Assembly: GCA_052170135.1 (NCBI GenBank)
Contig: JBQNBC010000008.1
Span: forward strand, 1 to 64,000
Direction: 5' to 3'
Source: Wolinella sp052170135
Lineage (GTDB): Bacteria > Campylobacterota > Campylobacteria > Campylobacterales > Helicobacteraceae
Length of the DNA: 64,000 nt
Both the position numbers and the translations under genes were made by a program. Positions 17,670 through 25,703 of this stretch are shown piece after piece (the stretch's first letter is position 1; every line of letters starts with the position of its first letter). The notes beneath the pieces were generated by a model that saw only the letters and a list, made by a program, of their open reading frames with translations, did not search any database and was not told the origin of the DNA.

Positions 17670-18308
17670 TTAATTTCGCTTCATATCGTAGCTTCTTATG
17701 ATTAGCACTGGCTTATCGTTACATGTCCTTTTTATTTCTGCCTGCTCTATTGTCTTTGGCTCTGTCTTTGCTGTTACGGTTTCTTGCTTTCTTTCTATGC
17801 TTGCTTTTAGATTTAGATTCTCATTGATTTCCAAAATCTTATTTAGTATATTTGTCTTTTGCTCTAGTTCGGCTTTTAGATTCTCATTCTCTTTTGTAAT
17901 CTTGTATAGCCTATCTTTCATTTCGTTATTTCCCTGCCTTGAATACTCAAGTTGAGCTTTTGCACTATTTAACTTTTTGATCATCTCTTTTTTTTCGCTC
18001 ATTACTTCTTTGGCTTCATGCAGTTCTGCATTAATTTCCTTTATAAAATTAACCGTATTGTAAAAAAGAATTCCATTTGCGATGATGACCATTATTATTA
18101 GATAGTGACCTACGCTATATTTTTTATTTGGCTTTATAGGTTCTTTAATGCTTTGGAATTTATTAGATTTGGCTTTGATATAGTATTCATATATAAAAAC
18201 TAAAAATATAACAATCATCTCTATGATAAAGATAGTTACCATCGTGGATATAAGCACCCCGTCTGCATTATCTATCCTTGGAAATTGAAATATGCTGATA
18301 TTATTCAT
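17670..18308 (-). CDS. Membrane protein with long coiled coil, lysogeny operon
   Basis: This 212-residue protein has two membrane helices (about residues 18-42, ISTMVTIFIIEMIVIFLVFI, and 66-88, GHYLIIMVIIANGILFYNTV). A coiled coil follows (about 90-175, rich in Lys, Glu, Asn and Leu), then a short Cys-containing tail. No family was recognised. It overlaps the repressor gene by 4 bp (ATGA) on the same strand, so it is presumably expressed from the repressor promoter in the lysogen. That position is typical of superinfection-exclusion or other conversion genes; this is inference. Its AT content is higher than that of the host genes. Confidence 0.65.
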   Translation of the reverse strand: MNNISIFQFPRIDNADGVLISTMVTIFIIEMIVIFLVFIYEYYIKAKSNKFQSIKEPIKPNKKYSVGHYLIIMVIIANGILFYNTVNFIKEINAELHEAKEVMSEKKEMIKKLNSAKAQLEYSRQGNNEMKDRLYKITKENENLKAELEQKTNILNKILEINENLNLKASIERKQETVTAKTEPKTIEQAEIKRTCNDKPVLIIRSYDMKRN

Positions 18309-18499
18309 ACAATCAACCTCCCATCAGCTTTTTTCTGAATCTCCTTAAGCGCATTTAAATATTTTTCAGTCTCCATTATCTGCGCCTCTAGTTGCAATCC
18401 CAAATTTATAAGTTTTATTAGCTCTGGCTTCTCTTTTTCCCAGTTGTATATGGTTCTATGTGAAATCCCTATTCTTTCCGCCAATTCTTTCTTGTCCAA
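18305..18499 (-). CDS. Small HTH regulator, probable prophage repressor
   Basis: The 64-residue protein opens with a helix-turn-helix (ELAERIGISHRTIYNWEKEK) followed by a short helical, probably dimerising, C-terminus. It diverges from the integrase gene. The 137-bp gap contains three spaced copies of an AATATTTC-ATA element that could be its operators. By position it is the candidate immunity repressor controlling integrase and phage genes. The HTH is clear, the role inferred. Confidence 0.7.
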   Translation of the reverse strand: MDKKELAERIGISHRTIYNWEKEKPELIKLINLGLQLEAQIMETEKYLNALKEIQKKADGRLIV

Positions 18500-18517
18500 T
18501 TTAGCACCTCTTTATAT

Positions 18518-18624
18518 GCAATATTTTCTATAATTTATTGACTTATCGCAAATATTTCGATAGATTTTCCGTGCATGAAATAAATTCTAAAATACCTGAA
18601 TGAATAAGAAAATATTTCTATAAC
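18518..18624 (+). promoter_or_regulatory. Three iterated operator-like repeats between repressor and integrase
   Basis: GCAATATTTTCTATAAT (18518-18534), GCAAATATTTCGATAGA (18548-18564) and GAAAATATTTCTATAAC (18608-18624) are near-identical direct repeats. Their starts are 30 and 60 bases apart, close to whole helical turns. They span both divergent promoters and the last one ends 12 bases before the integrase ATG, so they fit binding sites for the adjacent HTH protein. Confidence 0.55.
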
Positions 18625-18636
18625 TTGGAGTGTCCC

Positions 18637-19563
18637 ATGTCCTATAAAATGCACAAAAAAGTGTCCCGAGACTTAGATTATACTTTTCAATCCTTATATA
18701 CTCAATATATGGAGCTTAACCGCCCATACCTGAGCGCACACGAGATAAAAAACCGCGAATCTATGTGGAAAAATCATCTCTCTATGCTCGGCAATATCGA
18801 TGTTAGAAGCCTTAAATATTCCACTTGTCAAAAGTTCATAAATTCCCTGCTTGACAAAGGGTTAAAGCCAAAAACAGTCAAGAATCTAAAGTCATTCCTG
18901 CAAGTCATCACAAAAATAGCCCTGCTTGATGGCGAGATGTCATCAAACCCCTTTCAGTTCGTCCGTATGCCAAATATCTCGAATCGATACAAGATTCCAC
19001 TTAATGAGGCAGAGCAAAAGCGACTAATAAGGGCTATTTTGTCATTTGATGAACCTCTTTATAAAGATATTTTCTTACTACTCTTACATGGTAGGCGACT
19101 AGGCGAGGTTTTAAAGCTACGCTGGGAAGATATTGATTTAAATAGACATGAATACACAATCCCAGCCCATAACAACAAGGCGCGCCGTGATATGACCTAT
19201 AAGATGACAGCCTCTCTCTTTTCGGCTCTATCACGGAGATATACACGTCAAGTTGAGTGGGCTGGGAATCTTTCTCCTTGCGATTTTGTATTTCCAAATC
19301 CAAGGACGAAAAAACCATTTTCAGATGTGCGTCGTGCATGGAAGAGGCTATTGAAATCTGCTTGCCTACCACATACTAAACTCCACTCCTTACGACATGT
19401 AATCGGTAGTTATGCAATCAATGTTCTTGAGATTCCTATAGAGAAGATATCCGATACGCTCGGGCATTCATCTATAAGCACTACGCAAATCTACATAAAT
19501 CATCGTGCTAGCAACTCCAAAGAGGTTATTTCAAAGCTCTTTGATTCTGCGCTTAAAGCATAA
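18637..19563 (+). CDS. Phage integrase, tyrosine recombinase
   Basis: This is a 308-residue protein if the ATG at 18637 is used (GGAG nine bases upstream); a TTG at 18625 in frame is less likely. The N-terminal core-binding region is followed by the catalytic domain from about residue 120. The conserved residues are visible: Arg in LLHGRRLGEVLKLRWEDI, His-x-x-Arg-His in LHSLRHVIGSYA, and GHSSISTTQIYI with the nucleophilic Tyr. It should integrate the phage into tRNA-fMet through the 45-bp core at 16905-16949/27154-27198. Carrying its own integrase sets this phage apart from CTX-type inoviruses that use host XerCD at dif. Confidence 0.92.
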   Translation: MSYKMHKKVSRDLDYTFQSLYTQYMELNRPYLSAHEIKNRESMWKNHLSMLGNIDVRSLKYSTCQKFINSLLDKGLKPKTVKNLKSFLQVITKIALLDGEMSSNPFQFVRMPNISNRYKIPLNEAEQKRLIRAILSFDEPLYKDIFLLLLHGRRLGEVLKLRWEDIDLNRHEYTIPAHNNKARRDMTYKMTASLFSALSRRYTRQVEWAGNLSPCDFVFPNPRTKKPFSDVRRAWKRLLKSACLPHTKLHSLRHVIGSYAINVLEIPIEKISDTLGHSSISTTQIYINHRASNSKEVISKLFDSALKA

Positions 19564-19600
19564 CATCCCGCTAGCCACGACGGGAAATAATATCGGGGTA

Positions 19601-19644
19601 AAGGGCGCAAATGACACTCTTGCGCCCTTTTAAAAAGAGTGTCA
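19601..19644 (+). terminator. Terminator hairpin whose loop can pair with downstream sequence (pseudoknot candidate)
   Basis: AAGGGCGCAA (19601-19610) pairs perfectly with TTGCGCCCTT (19620-19629) and runs into a short T tract, a clear intrinsic terminator after the integrase. The loop TGACACTC (19612-19619) is exactly complementary to GAGTGTCA at 19637-19644, just before the next gene. The RNA could therefore form an H-type pseudoknot or switch between two structures. Confidence 0.7.
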
Positions 19645-19665
19645 AAAATTTTAGAGGAGTCAAAA

Positions 19666-19998
19666 ATGCAAAATTACTACGCAATTGGAAAAGTTAGGCA
19701 AGCAAAAGAACGGAGCTTTACAAATCGCACTACTGGCGAGATAAGAGTCTCTTGTGAGGTTACGCTTGAATTCAATGTGATTGACAAAAATGGCGAGAGC
19801 GTTTTAGATATGGAGCATATTAATTTCAATATCAATGAGCTTGCAAAATTCCGCACTCATATAAATCAGTTTGTAGCAGTTCCATATCGCTATATATCCA
19901 CTAAAGATAGGTCAATGCTATTTCCTGATGATGATCTACCTACTATATTTTTTAATCATGATCCATTATCAGAAAATTCGCAAAAAACACAAAAATAA
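19666..19998 (+). CDS. Small protein in the ssDNA-binding (pV) position
   Basis: The 110-residue protein starts at ATG 19666 behind AGAGGAG; an upstream in-frame GTG at 19639 would put the start inside the terminator region. It is beta-rich and contains YYAIGKVRQAKERSF, VTLEFNVIDKNGESVLDMEH and AVPYRYISTK, with an acidic C-terminal patch (FPDDDLP). No family motif is decisive. In filamentous phages the gene just before the major coat gene encodes the ssDNA-binding protein that coats new plus strands, and size and composition fit. The role is inferred from synteny. Confidence 0.55.
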   Translation: MQNYYAIGKVRQAKERSFTNRTTGEIRVSCEVTLEFNVIDKNGESVLDMEHINFNINELAKFRTHINQFVAVPYRYISTKDRSMLFPDDDLPTIFFNHDPLSENSQKTQK

Positions 19999-20047
19999 TT
20001 AAGGCTACTGGGGATTCCTATTCCCTTTTGCCTTCTCTAGGCTCTCT

Positions 20048-20071
20048 GCCCTCGGGGAGCTTAGCGAGGGC
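20048..20071 (+). promoter_or_regulatory. Hairpin before the major coat gene
   Basis: GCCCTCG (20048-20054) pairs with CGAGGGC (20065-20071). No T tract follows; instead comes AAAAGGAGGC, a very strong ribosome site for the coat gene. The hairpin may protect the 5' end of the processed coat mRNA or attenuate read-through. Confidence 0.4.
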
Positions 20072-20094
20072 AAAATCTAAAAAAGGAGGCAAAA

Positions 20095-20316
20095 ATGCCT
20101 AAAGAAGTAGAAACAAAAATGACTCTAGGTCAAAAGCTATCACTAGTTGGAATTAGTGCAGTTGCATTCTCTAGCTCAGCGTTTGCGGCTGGTGTCCTTA
20201 CTCAGGCTCCAACATTTGATACTTCTGATATCAATCTGATTGCTGGTGCGCTTATCGCCGCTCTTGCAGTTATTTGGGGTGTCAAAAAAGCTATTGGGCT
20301 TCTATCTCGAGGCTAA
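20095..20316 (+). CDS. Major coat protein precursor (pVIII-like)
   Basis: The 73-residue protein has a signal peptide with a good cleavage site (ISAVAFSSSAFA|AG). The mature part is about 43 residues, with a short acidic/polar N-terminus (TQAPTFDTSDIN), a 20-residue membrane helix (LIAGALIAALAVIWGVKKAI) and a basic end. This is the architecture of filamentous-phage major coat proteins. It has the strongest ribosome site in the prophage (AAAAGGAGG) and is immediately followed by a terminator, which would set its high output relative to the minor proteins. Confidence 0.85.
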   Translation: MPKEVETKMTLGQKLSLVGISAVAFSSSAFAAGVLTQAPTFDTSDINLIAGALIAALAVIWGVKKAIGLLSRG

Positions 20317-20320
20317 AAAC

Positions 20321-20346
20321 AAGGGGCGAATTTTCGCCCTTTTTAA
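20321..20346 (+). terminator. Rho-independent terminator after the coat gene
   Basis: AAGGGGCGAA and TTTTCGCCCT form a GC-rich stem followed by a T run, 4 bases after the coat stop codon. A central terminator after the major coat gene is a known feature of filamentous phages and lowers expression of the downstream minor genes. Confidence 0.85.
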
Positions 20347-20355
20347 AGGTGAGAA

Positions 20356-20529
20356 ATGTGCTCTATTTACAACTCTTTTAATGAATACAACGCGACTTGC
20401 GCTAGTCATCTACTTGGCATATATCCAAATCAATATAACTTTTTAATGGCATTAAATGGCTCCTTGATGGGCTTTACATTTATCTTTTTAGTTCTATTGA
20501 CTTTGATCTATACAATCACAAAAGGCTAA
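20356..20529 (+). CDS. Small membrane protein, candidate minor coat protein
   Basis: This 57-residue ORF begins ATGTGCTCTATT. It has a polar N-terminus with two cysteines (MCSIYNSFNEYNATCASHLL) and one C-terminal membrane helix (about residues 32-54, GSLMGFTFIFLVLLTLIYTI). It lies between the major coat gene and the pIII-like gene, separated from the next small ORF by 2 bases, with GGTGAG as ribosome site. Filamentous phages encode 30-60-residue end-cap proteins (pVII, pIX) here. No homology is claimed. Confidence 0.6.
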   Translation: MCSIYNSFNEYNATCASHLLGIYPNQYNFLMALNGSLMGFTFIFLVLLTLIYTITKG

Positions 20530-20531
20530 AT

Positions 20532-20696
20532 ATGAGAATTTTTCTTTTGTTTATTCCTATTTTTGTGCTTGCTTCTCCATTGCCGATTCTCAATATATCA
20601 GATGATGTTGTTCTTAGTTACTTCTTTACAATGTGGATCTATTTCCTAGTAATACTATTTCCCATTGTTGCTGTTATGGCTTTATTTAGGTTCTAA
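20532..20696 (+). CDS. Small membrane protein with signal-like N-terminus, candidate minor coat protein
   Basis: This 54-residue ORF (MRIFLLFIPIFVLASPLPIL...) has a signal-like hydrophobic N-terminus and a second helix near the C-terminus (YFLVILFPIVAVMALF). It starts 2 bases after the previous stop and ends directly at the ATG of the pIII-like gene, so the three genes are translationally linked. Its size and position fit a pVII/pIX-like or other tip protein. Confidence 0.6.
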   Translation: MRIFLLFIPIFVLASPLPILNISDDVVLSYFFTMWIYFLVILFPIVAVMALFRF

Positions 20697-22967
20697 ATGC
20701 GCGCACTACTTTTTCTATTAATTGGAATCTTCGCACTAGCATTTGAAATGCCAACTGATAAGCCATATCCCGATTTGGAGTATGTAGAACAATCGGGAGT
20801 GATATATAAAATCAAACGTGAAAGTGAAGAATATTTTGGTACTGGTGCTTTTGATTATTCAGAAGGATGCATAACATTTGGAACTTTTGTCGATGGCATA
20901 CCATCTGAACTTCTCTTTGGTCGCACATGCTTCGGAAAATACGACGTTGAAAGACAAGGTCTAACAATTAAAAGCGACTCTATTTCTCTTGTACCCTCAG
21001 ACGAAAAGCTCCCAGAACATATGATCGAATATGACTGTGGTGTCAAAGGTGGCTTTAAGTGTTATAAAAGAAAAGAATGTTTTTCAAAATTTCAAAACAA
21101 GAATCTTCCTTGCAAAAAAATAGATGAATGTGACTACGTAAATGGCGAAATTCATACAATCGAAAATACTTGTGAAAAATGTCCCGAAGGATATGCGTCT
21201 GCCTCTGATGTAGTAAGTGGAACTTTAAAATGTGAAAAACAGACCTCTTGTGAGGCTCTTGGTGGGCGATACGTATATCAATATGGAAAACGAAGATGTC
21301 TTCTTGAAAAAGAAAATAAATCTCTCGAAGGATACTGCGAGCCCGGATATACTCCAAAATCTATCGGCTATGATTTAGCATATTCTCCCTCTCATAAAAT
21401 TCCAGTTCCTATAGAGATTTTTGAATGTTACAGGATTACTGATACAAATTTTACAAACAACAAAGAGCAAATTTTAGAAACTATCTCGGTTGATGAATAT
21501 TGCAAAAACAATTCAGGCTCTACTCTCTGCGATAATCCATCAGAAACAAATTCTAATGATAGCTCTAGCAACACCAATCAAAATTCAAACGAATCGAGCT
21601 CTAATAGCGATAGCACAAATCCATCAAGTTCTAGCAACAGCCCCAACTCTAGCAGTAGCGGTGGTGGTGGAAGCTCAGGTGAAAGCTCAAGTGGTGGAAA
21701 TTCTAGTGGCTCAACAAACACTTCTCCATCTGTTTCAGATGGTGGCGGTGGTGGAAGCTCAGGTGGAAGCTCAGGCGAAAGCTCAAGTGGTGGCGGTGGT
21801 GGCAGTTTTCAAACTCCAAATAGCGGAAGCACCTCAGGCAATCAAAATCCAGCCCAAAACCAAAACAATAACAATGTAGATTCTGATAATTCAAGTAACT
21901 CAAACTCTAGCCATTCAGATACAACCCAAACCCAAAATCCAACCCAAAATCCAACCCAAAACCAAAACCAAAACAATAACAATGTAAATTCTGATAATTC
22001 GAGTAACTCAAACTCTAGCCATTCAGATACAACCCAAAATCAAAATCCAACACAAAATCCAACACAAAATCCAACACAAAATCCAACCCAAAATCCAACC
22101 CAAAATCCAACCCAAAATCAAAGCCAAACTACTCCACAACCAAGTGGCGGTGGAAGCTCAGGTGGTGGCTCTAGTAGTAGCCCAATAGTAATAAACGATG
22201 GTGGTAGCTCTAGCACAACAATAAATTCATCATCTATCCATAACTCACCAGCTAGCGGAGATGGCGCGATAGTAGATGCGCTCAAGGAGCTTACAAATGA
22301 GATCAGGAAAATCAATAAAGACGGTGCAAACTCTGATACAAGCGAGCTCATAAAATCAATTAAAGACAATACAAACTCTAACGATTCCAACTCAGAATCT
22401 ATCAATAAAAACACGGAATCTACCGATAAAAACACTGATTCGTCAGATAAAAATACAGAATCCTTAAAACAAAATACCGAAGCTCTCAAAGGAATTAAAA
22501 ATTCTCTTGATTCTCTTTTTGGTAAAGGTAAAGGTAAAGGTAAAGGCGAAGGCAATGGTGATGGTAATGGCACAGGCTCAGGCACTGGAGATGGAGATGG
22601 AGATGGAGATGGAGAAGATACTGGCGAGGCTAATTGGATTCCCAATTTTTCTCAAATGTGGGACAGAATCGAGCGTTCATATGACGGCTTTACTAATTCA
22701 TTTGATAAGCAAAAAGATATTTATGAAGAAAGGATTCAATCAGTCAGAGAATCTTTAGGTTCTCTTTCACAAGGCACTCTATCACTTCCTGGTGTAGCTT
22801 CTGCTAGTTGTGGCGTTCCATTTCGTGCTTTTGGCAGAAGTTACTTTATAGAGATATGTAAGCCACTTTCTAAAATCTCAGGAATCGTCTATCTGCTTGT
22901 CTTTGCTCTGCTTTCCATTGGATTTTTTATGTTTTCAATAAATACAGTATTTAAAAGGATGCTTTGA
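20697..22967 (+). CDS. pIII-like adsorption/tip protein with Gly/Ser/Gln/Asn-rich stalk
   Basis: This 756-residue protein has a signal peptide (MRALLFLLIGIFALAFE). The Cys-rich N-terminal region (about 20-265, with pairs such as CYKRKEC and CEKCPEG) presumably binds the receptor. A long flexible stalk (about 270-640) of Ser/Gly clusters, NPTQ repeats and a GKGKGKGEG / GDGDGDGE run comes next. The C-terminal domain (about 645-756) has two cysteines and ends in a membrane anchor (GIVYLLVFALLSIGFFMFSI) and a short basic tail. Two N-domains, glycine linkers and a C-terminal anchor is the plan of filamentous phage pIII. It should mediate host binding and release of virions. The stalk DNA is repetitive and may vary in length. 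Confidence 0.8.
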   Translation: MRALLFLLIGIFALAFEMPTDKPYPDLEYVEQSGVIYKIKRESEEYFGTGAFDYSEGCITFGTFVDGIPSELLFGRTCFGKYDVERQGLTIKSDSISLVPSDEKLPEHMIEYDCGVKGGFKCYKRKECFSKFQNKNLPCKKIDECDYVNGEIHTIENTCEKCPEGYASASDVVSGTLKCEKQTSCEALGGRYVYQYGKRRCLLEKENKSLEGYCEPGYTPKSIGYDLAYSPSHKIPVPIEIFECYRITDTNFTNNKEQILETISVDEYCKNNSGSTLCDNPSETNSNDSSSNTNQNSNESSSNSDSTNPSSSSNSPNSSSSGGGGSSGESSSGGNSSGSTNTSPSVSDGGGGGSSGGSSGESSSGGGGGSFQTPNSGSTSGNQNPAQNQNNNNVDSDNSSNSNSSHSDTTQTQNPTQNPTQNQNQNNNNVNSDNSSNSNSSHSDTTQNQNPTQNPTQNPTQNPTQNPTQNPTQNQSQTTPQPSGGGSSGGGSSSSPIVINDGGSSSTTINSSSIHNSPASGDGAIVDALKELTNEIRKINKDGANSDTSELIKSIKDNTNSNDSNSESINKNTESTDKNTDSSDKNTESLKQNTEALKGIKNSLDSLFGKGKGKGKGEGNGDGNGTGSGTGDGDGDGDGEDTGEANWIPNFSQMWDRIERSYDGFTNSFDKQKDIYEERIQSVRESLGSLSQGTLSLPGVASASCGVPFRAFGRSYFIEICKPLSKISGIVYLLVFALLSIGFFMFSINTVFKRML
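21860..22120 (+). repeat. Intragenic tandem repeats in the pIII-like stalk
   Basis: A segment of about 70 bases beginning CCAAAACAATAACAATGTA at 21860 recurs at 21968, a 108-base period, with only a few changes. It is followed by a run of 12-base units (CAAAATCCAACC/A) encoding NPTQ about seven times up to about 22120. Such repeats can expand or contract by slippage. Confidence 0.85.
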
Positions 22968-23374
22968 TGCCTGCTATGCTTTTTGCAGTTCTTAGATATT
23001 TGGCGTATGGCGTTGAGTGGCTTTTTAGGAAATTTGCCATCAAGTCAATCATCTTAAAATCACAAATAACTACTTCGATCTTGGTTTTAACCGCAGTTTT
23101 TAGCTTCTATATCGGCATACTTTGGTTTCTTATCGATATGCTTGCAAAACTTAAAACATTCCTCTTCTCTATTGGCAATATAAGCTCCGCTTCTGGGCTA
23201 TTTTGGCAAGCCTTAGCCACATCAGGTGTTACCCAAGCTGTTGTTGATGCATATGCTATCTACTATCCAGGTCTTATTCTCTTAGCTACTCATGTTCTTT
23301 CCAGTGCGGCTTATAAAACCTCAAAACTAGTCTCTGACGAATTATTCAAAATCGGTGTCCTAAGTATGCAATAA
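22967..23374 (+). CDS. pVI-like minor virion protein
   Basis: The protein of about 135 residues starts at ATG 22967, which shares its A with the TGA of the pIII-like gene; a TTG at 22964 is the less likely start. It has three hydrophobic segments (near residues 3-20, 36-60 and 95-115), the multi-span plan of filamentous phage pVI that caps the pIII end of the virion. The pIII-pVI order and translational coupling match Ff phages. Sequence similarity is not distinctive. Confidence 0.65.
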   Translation: MPAMLFAVLRYLAYGVEWLFRKFAIKSIILKSQITTSILVLTAVFSFYIGILWFLIDMLAKLKTFLFSIGNISSASGLFWQALATSGVTQAVVDAYAIYYPGLILLATHVLSSAAYKTSKLVSDELFKIGVLSMQ

Positions 23375-23393
23375 CCAAAATAAGGAGTGTCAA

Positions 23394-24575
23394 ATGCTTT
23401 TAAGATTCTTCTCTTTACTAATACCTCTGTTTTTATATTCAGAGGTATTTCAGATAACACTTTATGATTTGGCGCATATAGTATCCCAAAGCAATGGCGT
23501 TAATATCGCAATTGATGAGGATATAAGCCATGACGTTACACTATTTTTTACATCGCCAGTTGAAGGCAAAATCTCGCTTGACACATTTAAGATTCTCTCT
23601 GAGAAGAAGGGCTTTTCCCTTAAGGAGCTAGATGAGATTTACTATCTATCGCTGAATGAAGAATCAAATGCCACAAAAAAGACAGAATATGAATATTTAT
23701 CAGTAGATATTCAACATCTACAGCCAGAAAAGGTTGCTGATATCGCTAGTAGCTTTGACATTGAGAGTAAGCAGATTTTTGCAAGTGGATATCTTCTGAA
23801 ATTCCCCAGAGAATCTGAGAAAGAGCTAAACACATTCTTAAATATCATTCGCCAGAATAATAGTCGTCATGTTCGTATAACAGGTGAAATAATCGAGATA
23901 TCAAATGACATGCTTGATAATCGCGGTCTTGACTTCTCTCTATTTGTAGAATCGATAAATCGCTTTGGCGATTTAGACTTGAATTTCTTTGCACAAATAA
24001 ATCAAAACGACTTCATCAAAAGCTACCTTCAAAGTAATAAGAACAAAATCAACTTGACTGGATTCTTAAACTTCTTAAAAACTGAAGGAATCGCACGCAC
24101 AATTACCACACCAAATCTTCTTGTGGCAAATCATGAACGTTCAAAATTCCATTCAGGGCAAAAAATACCAATTCGCTCTACCACAAACTCATTTTATTCA
24201 AACAACAGCTATACGCCATATTCAACAAATAACTATACTTATCTCGAGGTAGGGCTAATTGTAGATGTTGGCGCAAGAATCTTTAATCAAGTTATTGAGC
24301 TTGATTTTAAACTTGACCACATAACAATCGATAAATATACAGAAAATGAGCAAGCAATAACTAGCAATAAAACATTTCATTCACGCTTTTCTATGCTAAA
24401 TCACAAACAGATTGTAATCGCTGGACTAAGTAAAGAATCGACCTCTACAAAACAATTAAAAGTGCCACTTATTTCTGAGATTCCTCTCCTTGGTGAGCTA
24501 TTTAAAACTGAATACAAAACAGACGCAAATACATCATTAATCATTCTTCTAACAGCTGATTTGGAGATGCTATGA
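23394..24575 (+). CDS. Phage secretin (pIV-like outer-membrane exit channel)
   Basis: This 393-residue protein has a signal peptide (MLLRFFSLLIPLFLYS), an N0-type domain (about 20-100, ITLYDLAHIVSQSNGVNIAI) and an N1 region. The secretin core follows (about 215-390, TITTPNLLVANHERSKFHSG, YLEVGLIVDVGARIFNQVIE, KQIVIAGLSKESTSTKQLKV, PLISEIPLLGELFKTEY). It provides the virion exit pore, so the phage does not depend on a host secretin. It overlaps the assembly ATPase gene by 4 bp (ATGA). Confidence 0.88.
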   Translation: MLLRFFSLLIPLFLYSEVFQITLYDLAHIVSQSNGVNIAIDEDISHDVTLFFTSPVEGKISLDTFKILSEKKGFSLKELDEIYYLSLNEESNATKKTEYEYLSVDIQHLQPEKVADIASSFDIESKQIFASGYLLKFPRESEKELNTFLNIIRQNNSRHVRITGEIIEISNDMLDNRGLDFSLFVESINRFGDLDLNFFAQINQNDFIKSYLQSNKNKINLTGFLNFLKTEGIARTITTPNLLVANHERSKFHSGQKIPIRSTTNSFYSNNSYTPYSTNNYTYLEVGLIVDVGARIFNQVIELDFKLDHITIDKYTENEQAITSNKTFHSRFSMLNHKQIVIAGLSKESTSTKQLKVPLISEIPLLGELFKTEYKTDANTSLIILLTADLEML

Positions 24576-25702
24576 TTTACTTTATTACTGGAGTTCCAGG
24601 TGGTGGAAAGAGTGCTTTTGGTGTCAATCTGATTTATGAGGCATTTATTAACGAAAAGTCAAGTCATTATGGTTCATTTGACTTTTGCTATACAAATATT
24701 TCTGGTTTCAAAGTCGAAGATGAGCGATTAAACGGTAAGGTAGACTGGCTAAATTTCGATATTTTGCTTGAATTTGCAAAGCTTGATTACAATCTGCTCC
24801 AGCTAAATAAGCATATCCGTGATTATGATGGTGCGATTCTTTCTCTGCTTGATTCAATCGAGCAGGGAATCGCTCCACAAAATTCCATTTTTACACTGCC
24901 TAGTGACTTTGAATATTCATTTGAAAAACTAAAAGGACATAAGTTTAAAAAAGTCCTATTTATCATTGATGAGTGCCATAACTTCCTAGACAAGAAGAAT
25001 CAAGTCTTAATCCGCTGGCTAACATATCATCGACACTTCTATCAGGATATTTGCTTAATTACTCAAGATTTAGCCCTTGTTGATAGCTCTTACAAAACAC
25101 AAAACATTACAGATTCTTACTATAAGGCTTTTAATCCTAGATTTCGCCTTTTTAAGAATCAACTTCGCTATGAGCGTAATGCCTCGCCAAAGTTTTACAA
25201 AAAAAGCAAGCTTGAGATTGTAACTATAAAAGCAGACCCAAAGATTTTTGAACTTTATACAAGTGGTGAAAATAGAGTTGTAACTCCATATTATGTGCGC
25301 TTAATTATCATTGGTGTAATTCTAGCTATTCTGATTGTCTTTATTTTGAACAACTTATTTAATACAAAAGAAGGTGAGAATCCGCCTTTACAGACATCAT
25401 CTTCTCCAGCAACAGACGAGATACCACTCGCACCACCGCCACAATCTCAATCAGATGATATAAGCGAACCAGTCTGTTTTATTTGTAGCAAAATATCCTG
25501 CTCTTTACGCACAAGAACAGTCCCGATAGAGCTAATCACAAAATACCTCAAAAACAAGACGCTAGAGCCAATATCAAGCTATCAATCTGATTCTTTCTCG
25601 CGTTTTTGCTTCTTAGCTCCAAGTGGCTTTTTCAAAAATGCTCCACCATCAAAAGATTTAGGCATTCCATCATTTGGTTCATCTCTTCCTGATTTTTTTT
25701 GA
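24572..25702 (+). CDS. zot: Zot-family phage assembly ATPase (pI-like)
   Basis: The 376-residue protein has an N-terminal P-loop domain (GVPGGGKSAF, residues 6-15) with a Walker B strand (KKVLFIIDECHNFL, near 127-140). One membrane helix lies near residue 248-270 (LIIIGVILAILIVFILNNLF). A periplasmic C-terminus follows, with a Pro/Ser-rich linker and several cysteines (CFICSKISC). This is the architecture of pI/Zot, the inner-membrane motor that extrudes filamentous phage. The C-terminal part of CTX phage Zot is released as a toxin-like peptide and Campylobacter Zot proteins have been studied as virulence factors. Nothing here proves toxicity. Confidence 0.9.
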   Translation: MIYFITGVPGGGKSAFGVNLIYEAFINEKSSHYGSFDFCYTNISGFKVEDERLNGKVDWLNFDILLEFAKLDYNLLQLNKHIRDYDGAILSLLDSIEQGIAPQNSIFTLPSDFEYSFEKLKGHKFKKVLFIIDECHNFLDKKNQVLIRWLTYHRHFYQDICLITQDLALVDSSYKTQNITDSYYKAFNPRFRLFKNQLRYERNASPKFYKKSKLEIVTIKADPKIFELYTSGENRVVTPYYVRLIIIGVILAILIVFILNNLFNTKEGENPPLQTSSSPATDEIPLAPPPQSQSDDISEPVCFICSKISCSLRTRTVPIELITKYLKNKTLEPISSYQSDSFSRFCFLAPSGFFKNAPPSKDLGIPSFGSSLPDFF

Positions 25703-25703
25703 T

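Noticed and set aside
22020..22120. Regular short repeats that could suggest a CRISPR array
   Set aside because: The units are 12 bp, in frame with the coding sequence and without spacers; no cas genes are present.
21490..22645. Long ORFs in other frames over the pIII stalk (for example 22118-22645 minus, 21490-21879 plus)
   Set aside because: They arise from the repetitive Gly/Ser/Asn coding DNA and give low-complexity proteins (runs of PSP, VEAQ) with no support.
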